Below, piece by piece: positions 9,429 to 19,365 of a DNA stretch of 64,000 nt; the stretch's first letter is position 1, and each line of letters begins with the position of its first letter. The notes beneath the pieces were generated by a model, which saw only the letters and a program-made list of their open reading frames with translations, was not told the DNA's origin and ran no database searches. A program made the translations under genes and the position numbers. The stretch is from assembly GCA_963778895.1 (NCBI GenBank), contig CAVZVZ010000005.1, forward strand, positions 1,674,001 to 1,738,000, read 5' to 3'. Origin of the DNA: CAVZVZ01 sp963778895. GTDB taxonomy: Bacteria; Actinomycetota; Acidimicrobiia; Acidimicrobiales; Acidimicrobilacustridaceae.

Positions 9429-10031
9429 GTGAGCAAAACCCGTCCCGGCCGACCACGCGATGAGCTCATCGACGCCCACCTGCTGGAGGTGACCCGGCGC
9501 CATCTCGCCGAGTACGGCTACGCCGCGATGTCGCTCGTGGCGATCGCCGAGGAAGCCGGAACCACCCGACCGACGATCTACCGTCGATGGCCGACCAAGG
9601 CCGATCTTGCCACCGCGGCCGTCGCCGCCCTGGCCGACGCCTCGACGCCACCGGTCAGCGACGATCCCTACGCGGACCTCTGCGCCGAGCTGACCTCGTT
9701 CCGTCGGGGCATCAGCCGACCCGACGGGATCAGCATGATCGGCACCATGCTCGTGACTTCGACCGATCCCGAGCTGGTGAAGCTCTTCCGACGACGCGTC
9801 GTTCGCCCTCGCCGGGTGCGTTTGCACGCCATCCTGGAACGGGCCCGGCGCGATGGCCTCATCGACGCCGGCGCCGACCTCGACATCGCCCTCACCATGC
9901 TGACCGGCAGTTGGTACGCCCACGCCTTGAGCGGCGGACCACCGCCGGCCCACTGGGCCGAGCGCGTCACCGCCGCCGTCTGGCGAGCGGTCGGCGGAAT
10001 ACCGACCCGCGACACGCCGAGCAATGGTTAG
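9429..10031 (+). CDS. TetR/AcrR family transcriptional regulator
   Basis: 200 residues starting at GTG 9429 (MSKTRPGRPRDE). The N-terminal helix-turn-helix is typical: MSLVAIAEEAGTTRPTIYRRW, followed by K and the ligand-binding domain with ERARRDGLIDAGADLDIA and LTGSWYAHAL. The frame is intact. An upstream TTG at 9396 would add 11 residues over the candidate operator, so the GTG is preferred. It is divergent from the reductase-TMEM175 operon and is likely its repressor and its own. Confidence 0.88.
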   Translation: MSKTRPGRPRDELIDAHLLEVTRRHLAEYGYAAMSLVAIAEEAGTTRPTIYRRWPTKADLATAAVAALADASTPPVSDDPYADLCAELTSFRRGISRPDGISMIGTMLVTSTDPELVKLFRRRVVRPRRVRLHAILERARRDGLIDAGADLDIALTMLTGSWYAHALSGGPPPAHWAERVTAAVWRAVGGIPTRDTPSNG

Positions 10032-10114
10032 TTCCCAGCGGTCGACCCGCCGAGATCTCCTACGACTGCTACCGGGCCACCGTGGGCAAGGGGGGCATGG
10101 CCAGCGCTAGCGAC

Positions 10115-11462
10115 TCAGGCCGCGTCGTGAACGAGGACGGCATCGTCCACCGCGGATTGGAGCAGCTTCACGAGGAGTGCGAGGTCGGGGCACAAGTCGG
10201 CATCCGAGTTGATGGTGATCGTGAGCGCGCCGGCGTAGGACAGCACCGCAAAGGCCACCGTCACGTTCCCGGTCACGATCGACACGGGGATCACTCTGGT
10301 CACCGCGCCCCCGGCGAAGGCCAGCTGATCGTCCGGGCCCCGAAGGTTCGTCACGAGCGTGTTGATCAGATGTTGGTGGTCGATGAACGGCCGCAACAGC
10401 CCGACGCGAGCGAGTGCTCGAAAGAACGGACCCACGAGCGCCGCCGACGATCCCCGGTGGCCGTCGGACCGTTTATGTTCTCGTGTGATTCGCGCGATTG
10501 CTCTGACGCGGTCGTCGAAATCCCCTGAAGCGGGAAGATCCACCGGGAGCACACCGACCGCGTTCCCGAGCTGTTCTGTCGTCGCTCCAACCCGCGCCGA
10601 GATCGGAATCGACACGACGAAGCGATTCGCTTGTTCGCCACGACTCTGGAGCAATTCGTGAAGCGCCCCCGTGACAACCGCGAGCACGACGTCGTTCACC
10701 GTCGCACCGTGGGCGTGCGCGGTCGAACGCACCGCGGCAAGATCCGCATGCACGACGCTGGTGGCACGCCGCGATCCGGTCGGTCGGTTGAGCGACGTGC
10801 GGGGAGCAGCCGATCGTCCGTCCTGCTTCAGCTCGGCGATGGCCGCCCGCATGGTTGCGAGTCCTCGTCCCGCGTGCGGAAGCGCTCGCAACCGAGACGA
10901 CGTGGCATCGAGCGACTACGGCTCGTCGTGACGGTGCCGGCCTCGGGAATCCGTAAGGCACAGGATCCGGCATGCCGTCGACCAGGCTTGCGAGGACCGC
11001 CAGGCCTCCGATCCCGTCCGCCAGGACGTGGTTGAACACGATGACAAGGGCCGTGCGATCTCGCTCCACCCCCGTGACGAACGTGGCCGACCACGGCGGG
11101 CGCCCACTCGGCAGCTTCGTGCCGACGATGTCGGTGGCGCAGGCGAGTAAGGCGGCCTCATCTCCCGGCGCCGGGCACGCCCGGACGTTGACGTGGTCGT
11201 CGATGTCGAACCCAGCGTCATCGACCCAGATCGGTCGACCCGCTCCGAACGCCGTGGCGGTGAGGCGCTGACGCAAACGAGGGATGGCTCGTATACGCAT
11301 AGCCAACAGCGCACATGCCCGTTCGACGTCGAACGCGGACCCGGATTCGAGTTCGAGAACCGCCCCGACCTGCATGGGAACGGAGCCGACCTCCACGGCC
11401 AGCTGCATCATGTCGTTCGCGGTCGCCCGCTCGATGGGTCCGCTCGACGTCGAGGAAGTCAT
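10115..11462 (-). CDS. WS/DGAT-like wax ester synthase / acyltransferase (frame change near 10925)
   Basis: About 450 residues after joining two frames. The N-terminal half has the start MTSSTSSGPIERATANDMMQ, RAIPRLRQRL and the active-site region VFNHVLADGIGG. The C-terminal half has TVNDVVLAVVTGAL, SIPISAR, GNAVGVLPVDLP and NLRGPDDQLAFAGG. These are hallmarks of bacterial wax-ester synthase/DGAT enzymes that store lipid. The catalytic HHxxxDG is NHVLADG here, losing the first His but keeping the second. The upstream frame runs into meaningless sequence after the YGFPRPAPSR region and the other frame takes over at about 10915-10935, consistent with one extra base. Confidence 0.8.
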
Positions 11463-11581
11463 CTCCTGCTCTCGATCCTGACGTCGGGTGCGGCCGTATG
11501 GTCCAGCGTCGCCATCCTGGGCCACGAGCGCCAGTGGCGAAGGGCCCTATCCCGGCCGATATCGATGCCTGACGGCTCGGG

Positions 11582-11845
11582 TCAGCCGCGGCGGTCGGCG
11601 CGGCGTTCCTTGCGGCGGCGGTGGCGACGCATCACACCGAGACCGAACCACACCAGCGCGCCGAACACGGCCGACACGATGATGAGCAACCAAAGCGGCC
11701 ACGTGAAGTCCCAGAACAAGAAGTGAACCGGGATCTTGTCCCGGTTCTGGAGCATGAACACCACCAACAGCCCGACGCCGGTGAGCGAAGCGATCGCTCC
11801 GGCGCCGAGTCGCGCACCATCGCTGCTCTCGTTCGGCTCAGCCAT
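11582..11845 (-). CDS. LapA-domain (DUF1049) small membrane protein
   Basis: 87 residues with two hydrophobic helices, at roughly residues 15-33 and 46-70, joined by QNRDKIPVHFLFWDFTWPLW, and a basic C-terminal tail (RRHRRRKERRADRRG). The asparagine/aspartate-rich connector followed by a WPLWL helix is the lipopolysaccharide-assembly-protein-A (LapA) domain pattern. In actinobacteria the role is unknown. ATG at 11845 has GGGGAG 5 bp upstream. It is a single gene. Confidence 0.82.
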   Translation of the reverse strand: MAEPNESSDGARLGAGAIASLTGVGLLVVFMLQNRDKIPVHFLFWDFTWPLWLLIIVSAVFGALVWFGLGVMRRHRRRKERRADRRG

Positions 11846-12015
11846 GACGACTCCCCTGGTTGATTCGATGTCCTGCCAACGACGGTAGTGCGCCGCGGGA
11901 GCGCTGACCCTCGATCAGGGATGGTCGCTTACGATGCCACGATGGCTGGATCCCAGGTCCCAATCGAGCTCGTGCCTGACCAGGTACGTTCCACAGTCCG
12001 AACCGAGGCGCGATC

Positions 12016-13188
12016 GTGACGGCCATGCGTGTGCTGGTGTTGGGTGCCGGCTTCGGTGGATTGGAGCTGACGACGCGTCTCTCCGACGAGTTCGGTGACG
12101 ATGTCGACATCGTGCTGATCGATCAGAACGACGACTTCGTCTTCGGCTTCTCGAAGCTCGAGGTCATGTTCGGGCGCGCGCCCGCCGAGACGGTGCGACA
12201 TCCCTACCGCGACGTCATCAAGCCCGGCGTGCGATTCGTGCAAACAACGGTGCAGTCGATCGACCCCTCGAGGAAGCGAGTCGAGACCGAAGCCGGCCCG
12301 TTCGAGTCGGACATCCTGGTCGTCTCGCTCGGTGCGGATCTGCACCCGAGCGCGACGCCGGGCCTGATCGAAGCGGGCCACGAGTTCTACACAGTGGATG
12401 GTGCGTTCGCGCTGCGTGACGTCCTGGCCGACTTCGACGGCGGCCGCGTGATCGTCGCCGTGACATCCACACCCTTCAAGTGTCCACCCGCGCCGAGTGA
12501 GACTGCGCTGATGATGCACGACTTCCTCACCGAGCGCGGGTCCCGCGATCGCTCGGAGATCGCGCTGGTGATGCCCATGGGTGTCCCGATCCCTCCGTCG
12601 CCGGCGGCATCCGAAGCGCTGCTCGTGGCCTTTGCCGAGCGCGGGATCGACTTTCACCCCGAGCGGCTCGTGCGCGAGCTCGACCCGGAGCGAAAGGTCG
12701 CGCTCTTCGGTGACGGCCACGAGATGCCCTTCGACCTCTTCCTCGGTGTGCCGGTGCACCGAGTGCCGGCGGTCGTGGCGGAGTCGGGGATGACGGTCGA
12801 CGGATGGATCCCGGTGGATCCGCTGACGCTCGAGACGTCGTTCCCGGGGGTGTACGCCGTCGGTGACGTGACCAGCGTCGGCACTCCGAAAGCGGGCGTG
12901 TTCGCCGAGGGGCAAGCCGCGGTGGTCGCCGACGCGATCAGTGCGCTCATCCGAGGTGACTCCGAGGCCACGCAGTACGACGGTCACGGGATTTGTTATT
13001 TCGAGTTCGGCCGCAACCAGGTCGCTCGGGTCGACGTGACCTTCTTGAGCGGCCAAGCGCCCGTCGGCGAGCTCGAGGGACCGTCACGAGCACTCGCAGC
13101 GGACAAGGTCGAGTTCGGCACCACGCGCATCCAACGGTGGTTCGGCCGCACATGGCCCTCTACTGGGTTGCGATCGACTCGGCCATGA
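12016..13188 (+). CDS. FAD-dependent oxidoreductase of the sulfide:quinone reductase-like family
   Basis: 390 residues, or 387 if ATG at 12025 is used instead of GTG at 12016. The N-terminal ADP-binding motif is RVLVLGAGFGGLE. The second FAD signature is FPGVYAVGDVTSVGTPKAG near residue 280, followed by the GQAAVVADAI helix. This order matches SQR / flavocytochrome c sulfide dehydrogenase-like proteins. Only two cysteines stand out (FKCPPAP and GICYFEF), so the redox-active cysteines of true SQR are not clearly conserved and the substrate is open. The frame is intact. It is convergent with the GAF-ANTAR gene, 56 bp away. Confidence 0.75.
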   Translation: MTAMRVLVLGAGFGGLELTTRLSDEFGDDVDIVLIDQNDDFVFGFSKLEVMFGRAPAETVRHPYRDVIKPGVRFVQTTVQSIDPSRKRVETEAGPFESDILVVSLGADLHPSATPGLIEAGHEFYTVDGAFALRDVLADFDGGRVIVAVTSTPFKCPPAPSETALMMHDFLTERGSRDRSEIALVMPMGVPIPPSPAASEALLVAFAERGIDFHPERLVRELDPERKVALFGDGHEMPFDLFLGVPVHRVPAVVAESGMTVDGWIPVDPLTLETSFPGVYAVGDVTSVGTPKAGVFAEGQAAVVADAISALIRGDSEATQYDGHGICYFEFGRNQVARVDVTFLSGQAPVGELEGPSRALAADKVEFGTTRIQRWFGRTWPSTGLRSTRP

Positions 13189-13244
13189 GCTCGAGAACGA
13201 GCGGCAAGCAACGTGCGGCAAGAGTGCGGGCTGACCGAGACAGG

Positions 13245-13985
13245 TCAGGCAGAGCTCGGCCGGGACGAACCGTCGAGCGCGGAAACCGCGAGCTCGCCGC
13301 TGATCACCGAGCGCGCCACGTCGACCAGGCGCAGGTTGTGGTTGCGCGCGTGTTGGCGCAGTAGGTGGAACGCCGCCTCCATGTCGATGTTCTGGCTTTC
13401 GGCGACCACGCCCTTCGCCTGTTCGATGACGATGCGGCTGTTCAGCGCGCTGTTGAGTTGGTCGTTGACGAGCTGAGCCTCGAGAGACGCTCGGTGCTGA
13501 AGGATGGCGATCGTCGCGACGTCGGCAAACGCCTGGGCCACCTCGACGTCGACGGGCCGCATTTCACCGGGCTCGACGTGGAACAAGTTGAGCGCGCCGA
13601 GCACCGAGCTCCGCAACCGCATGGGTAGCGCCTGCACCGAGCGGAAGCCCGCTTCGATTGCCTCGGCCGCGAACCTCGGCCAGCGGTCGCCCGCGTCGAT
13701 CAGGTCACGATCCATCACGGGCTCACCCGTGCGGTAGCAGTCGAGGCACGGGCCTTCTTCGACTTGGATCTCGAACAGCTCGAGCACCCGAACGGGTGCG
13801 CTCGATGAAGCCATCAGCCGCAAACCACCGTCAGGCGCCGCCAACATCAGACCCGCCGCGCCGACGTCGAGCACCTCGACACAGCGATCGGTCAACAGCA
13901 TCAACAGCTCGACGACGTCGAAGTCAGCGACGAGCGTGTCCGCCAGTTCGACGAGGGTCCTGGCCAGCTTCGCTTCTTTGGGCAT
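13245..13985 (-). CDS. GAF-ANTAR domain antitermination regulator (first copy)
   Basis: 246 residues. A GAF sensor domain covers about residues 10-165 (CVEVLDVGAAGLML, EGPCLDCYRTGEPV, SVQALPMRLRSSVLGALNLF). A C-terminal ANTAR RNA-binding helix bundle follows (LNSALNSRIVIEQAKGVVAE, then AFHLLRQHARNHN). ANTAR proteins bind paired RNA hairpins and prevent termination. ATG at 13985 is preferred over upstream GTG codons because GGAG lies 7 bp before it. It is downstream of a second GAF-ANTAR gene and a STAS gene in the same direction. Confidence 0.88.
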   Translation of the reverse strand: MPKEAKLARTLVELADTLVADFDVVELLMLLTDRCVEVLDVGAAGLMLAAPDGGLRLMASSSAPVRVLELFEIQVEEGPCLDCYRTGEPVMDRDLIDAGDRWPRFAAEAIEAGFRSVQALPMRLRSSVLGALNLFHVEPGEMRPVDVEVAQAFADVATIAILQHRASLEAQLVNDQLNSALNSRIVIEQAKGVVAESQNIDMEAAFHLLRQHARNHNLRLVDVARSVISGELAVSALDGSSRPSSA

Positions 13986-14103
13986 CACCACTCCAGAGCC
14001 CGGATTGCATCCCAGCCGCTAGTGCAACCCGATAGGAGGCTTCGTTCCCGCGATCGTACGACCGACGCCCGACGAGAGCACCCGCCATGTGTTCCACGAG
14101 CGA

Positions 14104-14829
14104 TCACGGTGCGGCATATTGCTCATCGTCTCCCGCGTCGAAGCGCACGGTGCGGGTCACGACGGCCGCGGCCACCTCCGCCAACGTGAGGCCGTTGCCG
14201 AAGGCGTGCGCTCGCAACCTGACCAGAGCCTGCCCAACCGTGATGTCGAGTTGGACGGCGACCATCCCGGCGGCCTGATGCACCGTGTACTGGAAATCCG
14301 CGCTGGCCTCGAGCGCGGGCGCCACCTCGCCGGCTGGCGCGTCGGCCTGGAGCACGAGGATGGCCTGGGCGGCGACGTCGGCCATCACCAAGGCGTCGGC
14401 GTGTTGGTCGTCCGTGAGCGGTCCGGCGGAATCGCGATAGAGGTTGAGCGCGCCGAGCCGCATCGCGCCGATCGGCATCGGGAAGCCGAACACGGCTTGC
14501 GCACCGGCCTCGGTGGCGGGCCCCGTGAACGCCGGCCAACGCACCACGTGCGGGTCGGCCAGATCGGGTTCGAACACGGGTCGGTCGAGGCGATACGCGT
14601 CGACGCACGGCCCTTCGCCCAGGTCGTCCTGCAGCTTCTCGAGGACGCGGCTGACGCGGTTGGACGTGCACACCGAACCGCGTGGCACATCGCCCGACAT
14701 CAACATCACTCCCGCTCCCGTCATACCCGTGACGTCGGCGCACACTTCACACAAGCGCTTGGTTTCGAGCTGGCGCTCCGTCCCTACGAGCAGGGCGAGG
14801 ATTCGCAGCCGCCGGTGGCCGGCCGCCAT
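14104..14829 (-). CDS. GAF-ANTAR domain antitermination regulator (second copy)
   Basis: 241 residues with the same architecture as the neighbour: GAF (CADVTGMTGAGVMLMSGD, GEGPCVDAYRLDRPV, AVFGFPMPIGAMRLGALNLY), then ANTAR (FQYTVHQAAGMVAVQLDITV, ALVRLRAHAFGNG). The two are paralogues that have diverged considerably. Its ATG directly abuts the stop of the upstream STAS gene (TGA-ATG), so expression is coupled. The 118 bp to the downstream GAF-ANTAR gene may hold a target hairpin, but I could not recognise one with confidence. Confidence 0.87.
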   Translation of the reverse strand: MAAGHRRLRILALLVGTERQLETKRLCEVCADVTGMTGAGVMLMSGDVPRGSVCTSNRVSRVLEKLQDDLGEGPCVDAYRLDRPVFEPDLADPHVVRWPAFTGPATEAGAQAVFGFPMPIGAMRLGALNLYRDSAGPLTDDQHADALVMADVAAQAILVLQADAPAGEVAPALEASADFQYTVHQAAGMVAVQLDITVGQALVRLRAHAFGNGLTLAEVAAAVVTRTVRFDAGDDEQYAAP

Positions 14830-15285
14830 TCACGATCGCCCGCGCTGACACGCAGGGTCCCAGCGGTCACCACGACGTCTCCGCCGGACCATCACCCAGG
14901 ACTCGAGCGCGCCGGCATTCGATGAGCGCACAGGGTCATGGGCCTCCGGCTCGATCAGCGCATCGAGGTCGCAGATCTCGAGCGTCGCGCGCACGGACGC
15001 CGACGGCATTCGCAGCGTGAGCGACCGCGATCGCAGCTGGAGGAACGCTCGCGCCCGAACGATCACGCCGACCGCCGCGGCATCGACGAAGCACACCTCG
15101 TCCATGTCCAACACAACGTCCGTGTCGCTCGACGCAATCGCAGCGCTCAACAGTCGCGACATCGCGGCCACGGTGGTGGCGTCGTAATCACCGCTCAGCC
15201 GCACCACCTGAGGACCATCCGTCACCGCAGCCCAGGGCGGGGCACGACCGGAAACCGAAACAGGTGAAGACCCAGATCGCGCCAT
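14830..15285 (-). CDS. STAS-domain protein (anti-sigma factor antagonist-like)
   Basis: 151 residues. The STAS core is QVVRLSGDYDATTVAAMSRLL, DVVLDMDEVCFVDAAAVGVIVRA and LTLRMPSASVRATLEICDL. The phosphorylatable serine of SpoIIAA-type antagonists (usually D-S/T-S-G) is replaced by VDAAAVG, so regulation by phosphorylation at that position is not possible. A basic C-terminal tail (MVRRRRRGDRWD) follows. It is the first gene of the STAS/GAF-ANTAR/GAF-ANTAR cluster. It probably senses or relays stress signals (inference). Confidence 0.82.
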   Translation of the reverse strand: MARSGSSPVSVSGRAPPWAAVTDGPQVVRLSGDYDATTVAAMSRLLSAAIASSDTDVVLDMDEVCFVDAAAVGVIVRARAFLQLRSRSLTLRMPSASVRATLEICDLDALIEPEAHDPVRSSNAGALESWVMVRRRRRGDRWDPACQRGRS

Positions 15286-15452
15286 GGCGAACTCCTGACG
15301 GGGCGCTAGCAGTGAGGCGCTACCAAGGTCCGGAGCATCGCTCCCGAGCTGGAGATGACCAGCTCGACACGTACGGGCATTTGTCGTGTCACTCGGACGC
15401 TACACCCGTCGGCAACGCCATCGACAGGGTCAATCCGGAGATCGCCGCGTGA

Positions 15453-16932
15453 TCATGCAGGGCGCATCGCCAACAGAAGTTGAGCCAGTTCGACCGTGGC
15501 GAACCCGATCGTCGCGTCGCTGATGCCGTACGGGAATGAGCAGCGCTCCGTCATGAAGCAAGGCGCCGCAGGAATACAGCACGTTCGGGCACGTAGCCGT
15601 CCTGCTCGTCGGGCTGAGGCGTGAGCAGGGGCTCGGCCAGCTTCGCGATCATCCGGGAAGGGTCGCCGCAGATCGAGCAGACACGCGCCGATCGCGTAGG
15701 TCCGCATCGGCCCCACCCCGTGTGTCAGCACGAGCCAGCCCTCGTCGGTCTCGATCGGCGCTCCGCAGTTGCCGACTTGGATCGCTTCCCACGGCCCTTC
15801 GGCCGACTCGAAAGGCACGGCTGACGGCCAGCGAGTGATGTCATCGGAGAACGCAACGGCGTTGGTGGCGCCATCGTGACGCGAGAGGGCCGCGTACTGC
15901 CCCTCGATCTGACGCGGGAACAAGACCATGCCCTTGTCGGCCGCGGCGGCGCCGAGCATGGGCGACGATGCGAACGTCAGGAAGTCGTCGGTACTGAGGA
16001 GTTGCTGCACGACGCTCGTGCCGTCGAAGGCGATGTAGGTCGCGTGGTACGAGACGTTGCCATCGGCGATCCACGAAGCGCGCGAACCGAGCGTCTTCGA
16101 TGCCGTTCGACTCGACCGCAATCGCGGGAAAGAGCACACGTTCGCCGAGCTCGGACGTCGCGGGAAAGTGTGCGGTGTACATACGGCCCGCGAGCTCGCG
16201 GAGGCAGCGGACCGTTTCGGCGACGTCGCGGCGGGTGTCGTGCTGGGCCTCGAGCTGCGCCAGTCGGTCGTCGAGCTCGCTGACCGTGAAATGCTCCCCG
16301 AGGCGGTCGAGGACCCAGCTGGTCGCTTGCCCGTCGTTGTGGAGCTGCTGGGCGAAACTCCGGAACACGTCCGCATCGAGCGTGCTGGGCCCGATGGTGC
16401 CCGGGGTGGTGAACGGCGGCGGCGCATCGATCGTGACGCCGCCATGCGCGTCGACGAGGCCGGAACGAAAGCCGATCGACGAACGATGGCCCTCACCGAT
16501 CTGGCGGACGCTCATCACGAAGCGAAGCGCACCGGGGGGTGTCCCCGACTGGTCAGGAGCAGCCACCACCGAGGGATTGCACAATGCTGCGGCCTCGACT
16601 GCGTACTCGTGGGTGAAGGTCGCGCCGAGCAGCAACCACTGCTCGTCGGACAGCGCCGTTCCCGGCGCGAGGCGGTTGCCGATGCGATCGGCGTTGTGAC
16701 GGAAGGTGGTGGCCAGGTCACGGTGGCGACCGTCGAAGCGTTGCATGATCGAGTCGAGCGTCGCGGTCACCTCGTCGTCGTCGAGGGCGAGGATGCGCGC
16801 GACCACACGGGACGCTCGCCCTTCGGGGCCGATCGCCACGTCGTGTCCCGGCACGAAGAGCTGCACGATCACGCGTGAAGGATCCGGCCCCAGGCGATTC
16901 GGGAGCCGTGAGGCCAAACGGTCGATGGTCAC
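15453..16932 (-). CDS. GH130-type glycosidase / mannoside phosphorylase (at least three frame changes)
   Basis: GTG at 16932 overlaps the upstream gene's TGA as GTGA. The N-terminal ~170 residues (TIDRLASRLPNRLGPDPSRV...LGATFTHEYAVEAAALCNPS) precede a five-bladed propeller with FVMSVRQIGEGHRSSI, SNGIEDARF, TYIAFDGT, GKGMVLFPRQIEGQY-like (DKGMVLFPRQIEGQYAALSR), WEAIQVGNCGAPIETDEGW and THGVGPMRTYAIG, all typical of GH130. Frame changes occur near 16075 and twice between about 15545 and 15660. The C-terminus ends with GFATVELAQLLLAMR. GH130 enzymes phosphorolyse or hydrolyse beta-mannosides. It is co-transcribed with a GT4-toroid gene. Confidence 0.8.
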
Positions 16933-19171
16933 CCGGTCGCCGCGGCCAGGGCTCGAACATGCTGCAGCGTCGAGATCAGGGCGATCGTCGACTCCGTGCC
17001 CTGATTCTGGTTCGCGGCCGACAGCCTCCAGGCCGTCGTAGCCACCACCCGTCACCGGATCCCACATCACGACGCCGGCATCGTTGTCACCCGCGAACCA
17101 CGCCGCGGCGCGCGCAACGCCCCGGGCCCACTCGGCGTCACCGGTCACGGCCGCGGCTCGCGCGCACGCGTCGGCCATGGCCGCGACTTCGATCGGCTGC
17201 TGATCGAAGTCGGGAGCTCGGTCGTCCGGGACCCGCGCCGCCGGACGGCGTCGGGGACAGGTGCCCGTCACGGTCTCGCGCTCGAGCAGCCACTGCAACA
17301 GCTCGAGACCATCAGCCACGACGTCAGATCTCCCGAGGTACACACCGGCGACGAGGAGGGCTTCGGGCAGCACCGCGTTGGCGTAGCGAGAGCCGCGCCT
17401 CCGGCCACGGCCATCCGACCTCGGCGCTCGACGAGCCGATGGTGGTCACCGCATCGGCCAGGACCCTGCGAGCTCCGTAGTGCGTGGGCTCGACGGCCAG
17501 CACCTCCGCCGCGCCCAGCGCGGCAAACGCCATCGCCCGCGGCCACGTCGAGCGGGTGTCGATGCCGTGTTCGAAGTACGCGAGTGCGCTTGCGCGCATC
17601 CAATGCTCGGGCGCGAAGCGAGCGGCCGTGCCGAACGCCCAGACGCTGCGGCCCCAGCAGTCCTCCGCACTTCGCCGGTCTTCCCACCGACCGTCCGCCG
17701 AACGACGGTTGCGCATCACGTCCGGTGACGCCCTGCGCATCCGCGAGGAAGCGGAAGGCGAGCCGACCGAGCTCGAGCACCTGGCGATCGGGCTGGGGCT
17801 CACGCGCCACGGCGATCAACACCCGCGCCATGTCGTCGGTGCAGTAGCCGTGCTGATCGCCGGGCCACCGCGTGATCGGCGTGCTCGAACGTCCCGATCT
17901 CATCGCTCATGGCCACGAGGTGGTCGAAGCCACCCACGGTGGCCGGGCGGTCGACCAGGGCCGTCACGTCGACACCGGATCGCTGGTGGCGAGCAGCCCG
18001 TCGGCGAGCGCGTCGTACTGACCGGCGACCGCCCTCCACGAGAGGTCGGGGGCCAGGCGGCGCGCCTCGGCCGCCATGGCCTCGGCCAGATCGGCGTCGG
18101 TGAGCACGGCGCGTATCGCCGCGGCGAGCGCGTCCGGGTCGCGTTGGGGAACCACGATTCCGGCGCCGCTGCTGAGCAACTCGACGGCATGGGGGAACGC
18201 CGTCGACACCACCGGTCGGCCGGCGGCGACGGCGTCGACCAGCACGCCCGACGTGACCTGATCCGCCGAGTCGTACGGCAACACCACCAGATCCGCCGAA
18301 TGAATCAGTCGCGTGAGCGTCGGCGAGGTCGCGGTACCCGTCATCGAACGTGACGAACGGCGCGGCGCCCGAACTCCAGGCTCGACGGACCAGCATCTCG
18401 CGGTACGCCTCGCCCGATTGCTCGAGGACCTTGGGATGGGTCGCACCGGCGACGATGTAGTTCGGGCGTGGGTGCACGTCGGTGAGGCTGGCGACCGCGT
18501 CGATCGCCCACTCGATGCCCTTGCCCGGGGCCGAGGAGGCCCCAGGTGAGCAGACGCGACGCCACTGGACTGCGCGTGCCGGCGACGTTCGCCTCGTCGG
18601 TCGTGACCCACGCCGTCCCCGCCGGTGTCGTGGCACCATGGGGGATGACGCGCACCTTCGACGGTTCGACGTCGAAGTCGTCGATGAGCCGGTTTCGAGC
18701 GGTGGTCGTCATCACGACCACGGCGTCGGCCGCATCGCACACTTGTTCGAGAACGGCGCGTTGGTTGGCCGTCGGGTCGCGCACGACCGTGTGCGCGACC
18801 ACGATGCACGGCACGGTGAGACCCGCCATGACCGACGAGCACATCGGCCCCGTCATCCCCGCCGTAGAGCCCGTACTCGTGTTGGATCGATGGCGACGTC
18901 GGTGCGGTTGAGCGCTTCGACGGCGACCTCGAAGTCGTTCGGCGGGCCCTCGCCGAGCGACGCGAGCACCAAGGCGTCCTCCAGCTCCGGGACCTCGCCC
19001 GCACCGCACGACGTCGACGGTGCTCCCGGTGGCGATGAGACCGGCAGCCAGTGCCGCCGAGAACGTGGCGATGCCACACGGCGTGGGCGGGAAGGTGGAA
19101 AGGATCCCGAACGAGCGGGGCGAACCGCCCGCGCCACGCGCGAACGGAACGGACGAGATTTGGCTACGCAC
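16929..19171 (-). CDS. GT4 glycosyltransferase fused to an (alpha/alpha)6 toroid-like domain (multiple frame changes)
   Basis: GTG at 19171 has AGGAG 7 bp upstream. Read across frames, the protein begins RSFGILSTFPPTPCGIATFS, continues with IQHEYGLYGGDDG, PSKVRVIPHGA, KGIEWAIDAVASL and ADLVVLPYDSADQVTSGVLVD...GIVVPQRDPDALA (GT4 donor-binding half), and then a second domain with HGYCTDDMARVLIAVAREP, WMRASALAYFEHGI, and NQNQGTESTIALISTLQHVRA before TGA at 16929-16931. The full length would be ~745 residues. At least six frame changes are needed, the highest density in the window. The fusion of GT4 with a toroid resembles known actinobacterial proteins next to GH130. Acceptor unknown. Confidence 0.75.
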
Positions 19172-19365
19172 GACGAGCTCCTGGCTTCGGCTCGGTCGAG
19201 GCGTCGAGCCTGCGGAGGGCGACAAAGCCGATACGGCCGTCCAGCCCAAGCGAGGCGACTCTTCCAAGAGAGTGTTCGCTGATTCTACTAGGGACAACCC
19301 CGACCGATACGGCGGTATCCTCAACTGTTCCCCCCTCAGAGCCGAGCGACGCCGTCCTCCCGCCC

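Noticed and set aside
11929..13056. 375-codon minus-strand open frame opposite the SQR-like gene
   Set aside because: Composition (His/Arg/Glu/Val-rich) is that of an antisense frame and the plus-strand frame has unmistakable FAD motifs.
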